Below are positions 54,338-61,195 of a stretch of 64,000 nt of DNA, piece by piece. Source of the stretch: Nitrincola salilacus (lineage in GTDB: Bacteria; Pseudomonadota; Gammaproteobacteria; Pseudomonadales; Balneatricaceae); assembly GCF_046271865.1 (NCBI RefSeq), contig NZ_CP176580.1, positions 3,906,001-3,970,000 on the forward strand, in the 5' to 3' direction. The position numbers and the translations under genes are program-made. Below the pieces are notes generated by a model, which saw nothing but the letters and a program-made list of their open reading frames with translations, made no database searches and had not been told where the DNA came from. Position 1 is the first letter of the stretch. Each line of letters opens with the position of its first letter.

Positions 54338-54444
54338 AGCATAAATAGCCAGATCAGCAAGGCGGAAAGCGAGCTCTGCTCGGTCCGCCATCTCCTCCGA
54401 AATATCCTTTAAATATCAGTCAAAAAACGTCAACTTCATACTTT

Positions 54445-54467
54445 CTGAGGCACAAGTCGTGCTTCAG
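54445..54467. promoter_or_regulatory. Dyad operator candidate at the fabA promoter
   Basis: CTGAGGCAC-AAGTC-GTGCTTCAG is a nine-base dyad with one mismatch. A good -10 (TATAAT, 54482-54487) follows, so the dyad covers the -35 position. It looks like an operator for a fatty-acid regulator of the FabR/DesT kind, although it does not match the E. coli FabR consensus. The regulator is unknown. Confidence 0.5.
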
Positions 54468-54532
54468 TCTGGATGAACCGGTATAATCCGGTCAAAATTT
54501 GACAAAAATAGCCATTGGATAAACAGCTTCAC

Positions 54533-55048
54533 ATGACTAGACCTTCATCATTCGAACGCGAAGACCTTCTGAAATGCGGCCATGGCGAGATGTTCGGCCC
54601 AGGCAACGCCCGCCTCCCTGTCGGCAATATGCTGATGATGGACCGCATCCTGGAAATCAACGAATCAGGGGGCGAATTCGGCAAGGGCGAAATCATTGCC
54701 GAGCTGGATATTCATCCCGATCTCTGGTTCTTTGACTGCCACTTCCCGACTGACCCGGTCATGCCCGGCTGCCTCGGCCTCGATGCCATGTGGCAGATCG
54801 TCGGCTTCTATCTGGGCTGGAAAGGCAACAAAGGGCGCGGACGCGCACTGGGCGCCGGTGAAGTGAAGTTCACCGGACAGGTTCTGCCGACCGCTAAAAA
54901 AGTCACCTACCATGTGCAGCTCAAGCGAGTGATTGAGCGCAAACTGGTAATGGGTATCGCTGATGCGACCATGAAGGTTGATGGTCGTGAGATTTACACC
55001 GCCAAGGACCTGCGGGTTGGTCTGTTCACCTCGACAGACAGCTTCTGA
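54533..55048 (+). CDS. fabA: 3-hydroxydecanoyl-ACP dehydratase/isomerase FabA
   Basis: A 171-residue enzyme, exactly E. coli length, that dehydrates 3-hydroxydecanoyl-ACP and isomerises trans-2 to cis-3-decenoyl-ACP, the branch point for unsaturated fatty acids. The catalytic His and Asp are in CHFPTDPVMPGCLGLDAMWQ. An upstream TTG opens the frame six codons earlier, but the ATG at 54533 aligns with the family. It pairs with fabB downstream. Confidence 0.97.
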   Translation: MTRPSSFEREDLLKCGHGEMFGPGNARLPVGNMLMMDRILEINESGGEFGKGEIIAELDIHPDLWFFDCHFPTDPVMPGCLGLDAMWQIVGFYLGWKGNKGRGRALGAGEVKFTGQVLPTAKKVTYHVQLKRVIERKLVMGIADATMKVDGREIYTAKDLRVGLFTSTDSF

Positions 55049-55155
55049 TTCAGCTATATAGAAGCTGACAATCAAGATGTGAGTCCTGAGCCATATGCTC
55101 GGGACATAACCAAAACACGTACACTGTAAGTACAAGAATTAGAGAGAGACTGCAC

Positions 55156-56373
55156 ATGCGACGCGTCGTAGTCACCGGTATGGGAATTGTGTCCTGCCTG
55201 GGCACTGATAAAGCAACCGTTCTGGAGTCCCTGAAACTGGGCCGGTCCGGCATTAAATTTCAGCCTGAATATCAGGAGATGGGCTTTCGCAGCCAGGTGG
55301 CCGGCAGTATCGATCTGGATCTTGAGAGCCTGATCGATCGCAAGTTACTCCGCTTTATGGGCGATGCGGCCGCTTACTCCTACCTTGCGATGAAGCAGGC
55401 GATTGAAGACTCAGGCCTGGAAGAAAGCGATGTATCCAATGTCCGCACCGGTCTGATCGCAGGCTCAGGTGGCGCGTCCTCTGCCGATATTGTCGAAACA
55501 GCCGACATCCTCAGAAGCAAAGGCGTACGCCGTGTAGGCCCCTACCGCGTTACACGCACTATGGGCTCCACTGTATCAGCCTGCCTTGCCACCCCGTTCA
55601 AGATCAAGGGCATCAACTACTCCATCACGTCTGCCTGCGCCACCAGCGCACACTGTATCGGCAATGCGATGGAGCAGATCCAGATGGGCAAGCAGGACAT
55701 CGTCTTCGCCGGCGGTGGCGAAGAGCTGCACTGGTCCCTGAGCGTGATGTTTGATGCGATGGGCGCTCTGTCGAGCAAGTATAACGAGACACCTGAAAAA
55801 GCCTCCCGCGCTTATGATGCCAACCGTGATGGTTTCGTCATTGCCGGCGGCGCTGGTATGCTGGTACTGGAAGATCTGGATCACGCCCTGGCCCGTGGTG
55901 CGAAAATCTATGGTGAGCTGGTTGGCTACGGCGCCACCTCAGATGGATACGACATGGTTGCCCCATCCGGCGAAGGCGCAATTCGCTGCATGCAGCAGGC
56001 GATGGCAACAGTTGATGGCCCGATCGACTATATCAACTCGCACGGCACCTCTACACCAGCAGGTGACATTCAAGAACTGAAGGCGATGAAGGCAGTCTTC
56101 GGAGACAAACTCCCACCAGTCAGCTCAACCAAGTCACTGACCGGTCACTCTCTGGGTGCAACAGGCGCCCAGGAAGCCATCTATTGCTTGCTGATGCAGG
56201 AAAATGACTTTGTCTGCGCATCTGCCAATATTGAAGAGCTGGATCCGGAAGCTGAAGGCATGCCGATTGCCCGCGAGCGCCTGGATAATGTCAAACTGGA
56301 ACGCGTGATGTCGAACAGCTTCGGCTTCGGCGGCACCAACTCCACACTGATTTTCCAGAAGTATAACGGCTGA
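55156..56373 (+). CDS. fabB: 3-oxoacyl-ACP synthase I FabB
   Basis: A 405-residue condensing enzyme that elongates unsaturated acyl-ACPs. The catalytic Cys is in TSACATSAHCIG, and the His residues in NSHGTSTPAGD and TGHSLGA. It partners FabA in the anaerobic unsaturated-fatty-acid route. A GTAC-N7-GTAC element (55119-55133) lies upstream and may be regulatory. The gene ends in a 15-base tandem duplication. Confidence 0.97.
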   Translation: MRRVVVTGMGIVSCLGTDKATVLESLKLGRSGIKFQPEYQEMGFRSQVAGSIDLDLESLIDRKLLRFMGDAAAYSYLAMKQAIEDSGLEESDVSNVRTGLIAGSGGASSADIVETADILRSKGVRRVGPYRVTRTMGSTVSACLATPFKIKGINYSITSACATSAHCIGNAMEQIQMGKQDIVFAGGGEELHWSLSVMFDAMGALSSKYNETPEKASRAYDANRDGFVIAGGAGMLVLEDLDHALARGAKIYGELVGYGATSDGYDMVAPSGEGAIRCMQQAMATVDGPIDYINSHGTSTPAGDIQELKAMKAVFGDKLPPVSSTKSLTGHSLGATGAQEAIYCLLMQENDFVCASANIEELDPEAEGMPIARERLDNVKLERVMSNSFGFGGTNSTLIFQKYNG

Positions 56374-56402
56374 TAAAAGCACCAACCATAAAAGCACCAA
56401 CC
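56373..56402. repeat. 15-bp tandem duplication at the end of fabB
   Basis: ATAAAAGCACCAACC occurs twice without a spacer, beginning at the last base of the fabB stop codon. It probably arose by slippage; it does not alter FabB. Confidence 0.8.
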
Positions 56403-56438
56403 TGCCATGCGGCACTCGATCCAGAGGCCGCATGGCAG
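56402..56438. terminator. Hairpin between convergent fabB and plsC
   Basis: Perfect 12-bp arms CTGCCATGCGGC/GCCGCATGGCAG around a 13-base loop, centred between two convergent genes. No U-tract follows on either strand; a role as bidirectional transcription barrier is likely. Confidence 0.6.
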
Positions 56439-56448
56439 ATCACTCAGA

Positions 56449-57189
56449 TCAGACTTCCTCGCCTGACTCCTGCAGCTTCATTTCCTGCTCAATCCAGCCA
56501 ATCACCTCGGCATGTATCTCATCAACCGGGCGATCTGCAACCATTACCGGCTTTCCGATACGTACCTTGACCACACCCGGATACTTGATAAAGGATTTGC
56601 CCGGCCAGTAACGTCCCGCATCATGCACAATCGGGATGATCGGCACCTCATTACTGACAGCCAGCATCGTTCCACCCTTATTAAAGCGACCCAACTTCCC
56701 TACCGGAACACGCGTCCCCTGAGGAAAGATCAGCACAGGAGTACCGTCCTTGAGACGCTCACTGCCCTGCTGCAGCAACTGTTTCAGCGCATCACGCGGC
56801 TTCGAGCGATCCAGCGCAATAGGGCTCAACATGCCCAGCGCCCAACCAAACAGCGGTATCTTCAACAGCTCACGTTTCAAAACTACCGCCTGGGGACGAA
56901 CCAGCAGTTGAAAGTAGAGCGTCTCCCACTCACTCTGATGATTTGCCACTGCGACAAACGCTCCTTCCTTTGGAAGGTTTTCCCGCCCGATGACCTCTAC
57001 CTTCAAGCCACAGGTCACCCGCAACCAGAAGATGTAGAAATAGTTGATGATGGTAAAGAAGGCAAAGCGCTGCCGGAACGAGAGCAGTGGTCCCAGCAGT
57101 AGACAGAAAGGAGCAAACAGAATAGTGACCGGATAGAACCCCAGTGCAAACAACACTGCCCGCAGCTTCAGCAATAAACCCGACCTCAT
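56449..57189 (-). CDS. 1-acyl-sn-glycerol-3-phosphate acyltransferase (PlsC family)
   Basis: A 246-residue membrane-associated acyltransferase that makes phosphatidic acid. The catalytic motif is NHQSEWE (the common H-x4-E variant of H-x4-D), the substrate motif FPQGTRVPVGK. An N-terminal hydrophobic segment (about 8-35) anchors it. It overlaps the next acyltransferase by four bases. It could be the main PlsC or a second isozyme. Confidence 0.88.
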   Translation of the reverse strand: MRSGLLLKLRAVLFALGFYPVTILFAPFCLLLGPLLSFRQRFAFFTIINYFYIFWLRVTCGLKVEVIGRENLPKEGAFVAVANHQSEWETLYFQLLVRPQAVVLKRELLKIPLFGWALGMLSPIALDRSKPRDALKQLLQQGSERLKDGTPVLIFPQGTRVPVGKLGRFNKGGTMLAVSNEVPIIPIVHDAGRYWPGKSFIKYPGVVKVRIGKPVMVADRPVDEIHAEVIGWIEQEMKLQESGEEV

Positions 57190-58307
57190 GCTTCCCCCTC
57201 TGCCTGACGCCGGTTGATAACCGGATAAGCATACATCTTTCTCAGGAAATCACAGGCCTGACCTTCAACCTGAGCCACGCGCTCCTCAAACAGTCTTGCT
57301 TCTTCCGGTGACACCTCTTCACCAGCCGCCGCGCGGTTGGATGGATGCAGGTAGTAGCTGGTATGTATCTGCCGATCTATCTCCTTCGCCAGAGCATCCG
57401 GTGTTTCAAACTCACCTTTGAGCACATCACCAAAGGCAACATGCACATGCCCCTTCTGTCCGGTAATCCCCTTGACGATACTGTCGATATCTTCGAACTG
57501 CCCTTTCTCATAGCTGCCATGCTCGGCAATTGCAGCCAACTCACTCGCTTTGACCGCATCACAGGGATCATATTCATAGGAGATAGCGACAGGCACAATA
57601 TTCAAGCGATCCACCATGTCACACAGGCTACGCTTGTTACGGTGCGACATGTAAAACATTTTCATCAGGGTTGGATCAGTACGGTCATTACCATCTTTGG
57701 AACGCCCCTGGCGCTGCGCAATCCAGACAGAGTGGCCAGTGACGATACTGTGATCGATGTATTCCGAGAGCTGTACCATCGCCGCCATCATCTCGCGCGG
57801 TGCCTTGATGGATCGACGCACGATGAAACTCTTGTTCAATCGCATCAGATCCGAAACATAAGGCTTACGCAGCAGGTTATCACCTATGGCAATACGCACA
57901 GTATTGAGCTTGTACTGGTAGAGCGCCCAGTTGACAAAAGCGGGATCCATCGCGATATCACGATGATTGGATACAAACAGATATGCCTCGGAAGGGTCCA
58001 GCTTTTCGATACCCGAAACACTGAGCTTCGTCGTGCTTCTCGCGATCATCTTACTCATGTAGGAAGCGATCATCAGCTGAAAGTCACGCACCGACTCCAC
58101 ATCACCGACACGTGATGCCAGCGCTATGCGGATGACAGGCCGCAACAGGCGTCTTGCCCACTTCGGGAGGCGCGGGAACTGATAGTGGGTAATCACATCA
58201 ATCAGCTCGTTGTCTCGTAGCATCCCGGCCAATACAGCAGCAACCTCATCATCTCGATAAGGGCGAATCGCCTGAAAGGGGTCGGCGGTCAGATTCTCTT
58301 CACTCAT
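57186..58307 (-). CDS. Glycerolipid acyltransferase-like protein (PlsC/PlsB superfamily)
   Basis: A 373-residue protein with an acyltransferase core: YLFVSNHRDIAMDPAFVNWAL carries the catalytic His and Asp with one residue more than usual between them (H-x5-D), and later VWIAQRQGRSKDG takes the place of the phosphate-binding motif. Members of this type are usually annotated as lysophosphatidate acyltransferases, but their substrate is unproven. It is coupled to plsC. Divergent from the carbonic-anhydrase gene. Confidence 0.75.
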   Translation of the reverse strand: MSEENLTADPFQAIRPYRDDEVAAVLAGMLRDNELIDVITHYQFPRLPKWARRLLRPVIRIALASRVGDVESVRDFQLMIASYMSKMIARSTTKLSVSGIEKLDPSEAYLFVSNHRDIAMDPAFVNWALYQYKLNTVRIAIGDNLLRKPYVSDLMRLNKSFIVRRSIKAPREMMAAMVQLSEYIDHSIVTGHSVWIAQRQGRSKDGNDRTDPTLMKMFYMSHRNKRSLCDMVDRLNIVPVAISYEYDPCDAVKASELAAIAEHGSYEKGQFEDIDSIVKGITGQKGHVHVAFGDVLKGEFETPDALAKEIDRQIHTSYYLHPSNRAAAGEEVSPEEARLFEERVAQVEGQACDFLRKMYAYPVINRRQAEGEA

Positions 58308-58497
58308 GCTTTTTCTTGTTAGCCTCGGAGCACAAAAGCCGGTATTTTATCCTTTTCCGGGGCTAAATGCAGTTAAAGTATCAATCCGCAGGGCTCTTAT
58401 CCCTTTTTGCTCTGTACCTCGCCCTGAGAGCACAACTTGCCATAGAGTACCGCTCAGCGATATTGTCAGACAGCCGACAGCCAATCCAGGGGGATAC

Positions 58498-59556
58498 ATG
58501 CCAGTACATATGCAATCGATTTCACAGCGAATTGACTGGCTGATGGAGCTCAGTCAACGCCACTCAGAGCAGTTCACAAGCCCCGAAGCCATGCTTGCCA
58601 GAGAGCGCTACCTCGCCCGGCATCCCACGCATGTGATCGTTCTCAAATGCATGGATGGGCGCATCCACATTCCCTATGCCACCCGCACACCCCTCGGCAT
58701 TATCACCCCCTTCAGAAATCTCGGCGGCATTTTCAACCTCGGCTGGCCCTATCTCGGCGAAATGTTGGCCGACAGTGTTCATGCCGCAGTCAGCCAGGGG
58801 CGCAGAGTGTTACTGCTGATCACCTATCACTTTTCCCGTGGCGCACAATCCCGCGGCTGCGCCGGATTTAATTGCGATAAGCAGGCCGCCAAAGACCACG
58901 CCTATGAGATCAAGGCTCAGGTGGAGGCTATATTCGGACATGAACACCAGACCGTTTACCCGGTTGTCTGCGGTTTTGAAACCGATCTGGATGCGCTGGT
59001 GGTGCATGGTAATGACGATCAGCTACTGGATATTGCCGATATCACACATGAGCAGTGCGATGCGCTGGCCGGACATGTCGCGAGCCTGTTTTCCGACATG
59101 CCGAGGCAGGTACGCCAGGACTTTCTGCCCTTGCTGCGCGGCAACCATGCTCATGTCAGTGATCTGAAGGGGGTCGCCAGAGCGCTTGATATAGAGCATA
59201 GGGAATGGGTGATCTGTGTCGGCAGAGGCTTTGATTTCCTGCATGTCCCGAATATTGCTCTGATCGTCGGCCCCTACAGCCCCAATCTGGCAGAACCCAT
59301 AGGGACAGCCGCCCAGATCATTCGCAACAATATGGCACAGGGCAGATTGCCGGATGATGGCTTTCTGCTGCTGGCATCAACCCCCTACCATGAGCCGGGA
59401 GTCGACAAGGCACGCGCTACACTCAAGTCCAGATTTCTGTCAGATTTTGCAGCCCAGACAATTATTCAGCAGTTCCCGGATCTGGCAGATAAAATGATCC
59501 GACGCACGGCAATACTGAACTGGCAGACACGCGGGCTTGAACTGTTGGAACAGTAG
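58498..59556 (+). CDS. CsoSCA-like beta-type carbonic anhydrase domain protein
   Basis: A 352-residue protein with a C-x-D-x-R motif (C51, D53, R55 in LKCMDGRIHI) and a second His/Cys pair ten residues apart (H111 and C121 in TYHFSRGAQSRGCAG), the ligand pattern of beta-carbonic anhydrases and of the carboxysomal CsoSCA group. No carboxysome or RuBisCO genes are in view. The upstream reading frame is open for 64 codons, but the ATG at 58498 has an AGGGGG site. Whether it hydrates carbon dioxide is untested. Confidence 0.65.
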   Translation: MPVHMQSISQRIDWLMELSQRHSEQFTSPEAMLARERYLARHPTHVIVLKCMDGRIHIPYATRTPLGIITPFRNLGGIFNLGWPYLGEMLADSVHAAVSQGRRVLLLITYHFSRGAQSRGCAGFNCDKQAAKDHAYEIKAQVEAIFGHEHQTVYPVVCGFETDLDALVVHGNDDQLLDIADITHEQCDALAGHVASLFSDMPRQVRQDFLPLLRGNHAHVSDLKGVARALDIEHREWVICVGRGFDFLHVPNIALIVGPYSPNLAEPIGTAAQIIRNNMAQGRLPDDGFLLLASTPYHEPGVDKARATLKSRFLSDFAAQTIIQQFPDLADKMIRRTAILNWQTRGLELLEQ

Positions 59557-59581
59557 CCCGCAGTAGATTCACACAGTAGAT

Positions 59582-60493
59582 TCAAAGCAGCTCAACACGC
59601 GATTCGTAATAGTGACGAATCAGGCGCTGCAGCTCGCTGCGCCAGGGGCGCTGACGGACACCATAGGTATTCAGGATCTTCTTGCATTTGAGGACACAAG
59701 AAGCAGGACGCTGCGCATCGCTCGGATACTCATCAGATGACACCGGAACCAGCTCTCTTACAGCCAACTCCTCATATTGCCGCGCAGCCGCAATAATCGT
59801 TTCGCTGAAGCCATAGCGAGTAGTCACTTCGGCACCGCAGTAGTGATAGGTACCCCAGCCTTCAGCACCATTACTGAGCTGCTTGAGCATTGCGACAACC
59901 ACGCGCGCCAGATCACTGGCCGGGGTCGGGCAGCCTCGGCGGTCATTATAGGCATGGATCACCTCCTGTTGACGCGCCTGCTCCAGCAATCGCAGCATGT
60001 AATTACCACCGCTTTCACTGAACAGCCAACTGGTGCGCAGAATAAGATGCTGTGGCAGCAACTGACGCACCGCCTCCTCGCCCTGCAGCTTACTGAGCCC
60101 ATAGATGCCTAATGGCGCTGTCTCATAATCTTCCGTGTAGCCACTGGCATACTGTCCATCAAACACATAGTCAGTAGACAGATGCAACATCGGAATTGAC
60201 AGCTCGCCACAGGCCAGCGCCAGCAGCCTCGGCCCTTCGGCATTGATACTGAAGGCCAGATCCGGATTATGTTCAGCCGCATCGACACGGTTGAAGCCAG
60301 CACAATTGATCACGTAATCGGGCATAAAGGCATCAAGCTGAGCCTGAATACTCTTCTCACTGGTCACATCCAGCTTCTTGCGCCCGAGCGCAAGCACATC
60401 GAAATCAGGATCAGCATTCGCCAGACGAGCGATCTCACTGCCCGCCTGACCTTCAGCGCCAGTAATGAGCAGCTTTACCGGTTCTCCAAACAA
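59582..60493 (-). CDS. rmlD: dTDP-4-dehydrorhamnose reductase RmlD
   Basis: A 303-residue extended SDR that makes dTDP-L-rhamnose in the last step. The coenzyme motif is LLITGAEGQAG, with CAGFNRVDAAE, HLSTDYVFDG and the catalytic YGLSK. It starts with TTG at 60493 after AGGAG, which overlaps the end of ssb; no ATG fits the frame. No other rml gene is present, so it stands apart from an operon. A related sugar-nucleotide reductase is possible. Confidence 0.85.
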   Translation of the reverse strand: MFGEPVKLLITGAEGQAGSEIARLANADPDFDVLALGRKKLDVTSEKSIQAQLDAFMPDYVINCAGFNRVDAAEHNPDLAFSINAEGPRLLALACGELSIPMLHLSTDYVFDGQYASGYTEDYETAPLGIYGLSKLQGEEAVRQLLPQHLILRTSWLFSESGGNYMLRLLEQARQQEVIHAYNDRRGCPTPASDLARVVVAMLKQLSNGAEGWGTYHYCGAEVTTRYGFSETIIAAARQYEELAVRELVPVSSDEYPSDAQRPASCVLKCKKILNTYGVRQRPWRSELQRLIRHYYESRVELL

Positions 60494-60508
60494 TCATGCG
60501 ACTCCTGA

Positions 60509-61045
60509 TCAAAACGGAATATCATCATCGAAGTCGTCAAAACCAGCCGGGGGTTGATTCTGAGGAGGCTGATTCTGTGGCGCTTGATTCTGTGCAGGCT
60601 GACGGTTCTGAGCCGGTGCCTGGGAGCGCTGCGGCTGTCCCTGTGGCTGACCGTAGCCCATGGAATCCCCAGCTGCTGATGACTGATAGCCACCGCCACC
60701 TTCGCCACCCTTGCTGTCGAGCATCTGCAACTCACTGGCAACGATTTCGGTGGTGTACTTATCCTGGCCGTCTTTGTCCTGCCATTTACGGGTACGCAAC
60801 GAACCTTCGATATAGATTTTGGAACCCTTACGCAGGTATTCGCCGGCGATCTCAGCCAGACGATTGAAGAAAACCACACGGTGCCATTCGGTACGTTCCT
60901 GTGCCTGACCCGTCTGCTTGTCCTTCCAGCTCTCACTGGTTGCCAGCGTAACATTGGTCACCGCATTGCCAGACGGCATATACCGTACCTCCGGATCTCC
61001 GCCCAGATTTCCGATCAGTATCACTTTATTGACGCCACGTGCCAT
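60509..61045 (-). CDS. ssb: Single-stranded DNA-binding protein
   Basis: A 178-residue SSB. The OB fold begins ARGVNKVILIGNLGGDPEVRY. A Gln/Pro/Asn-rich linker precedes the acidic tip FDDFDDDIPF that recruits partner proteins. The frame opens four codons earlier with TTG, but GGAG just upstream of the ATG at 61045 fixes the start. It is divergent from uvrA, the conserved arrangement. Confidence 0.97.
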   Translation of the reverse strand: MARGVNKVILIGNLGGDPEVRYMPSGNAVTNVTLATSESWKDKQTGQAQERTEWHRVVFFNRLAEIAGEYLRKGSKIYIEGSLRTRKWQDKDGQDKYTTEIVASELQMLDSKGGEGGGGYQSSAAGDSMGYGQPQGQPQRSQAPAQNRQPAQNQAPQNQPPQNQPPAGFDDFDDDIPF

Positions 61046-61158
61046 CTTTCTCTCCAAATAAGCTTATTTATCTTAACTTCGGTGCATCCTGCAGCCGAAT
61101 AAACGCAGAAATATGAGCATAACACAGCTTTCAATTTTCGCTGCAATCCGTAAGCGCC

Positions 61159-61164
61159 TATAAT
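61159..61164 (+). promoter_or_regulatory. Probable -10 element of the uvrA promoter
   Basis: TATAAT lies 32 bases before the uvrA start. No convincing -35 is found at 17 bases. No LexA-type CTG-N10-CAG box is visible in the ssb-uvrA gap, unlike E. coli uvrA. Confidence 0.5.
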
Positions 61165-61195
61165 ACTCCTTTTTTGGCAGTCACCCGGAGCACTC

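Noticed and set aside
61046..61195. LexA-controlled SOS promoter for uvrA
   Set aside because: No CTG-N10-CAG box can be found in the ssb-uvrA interval, so SOS control is not supported here.
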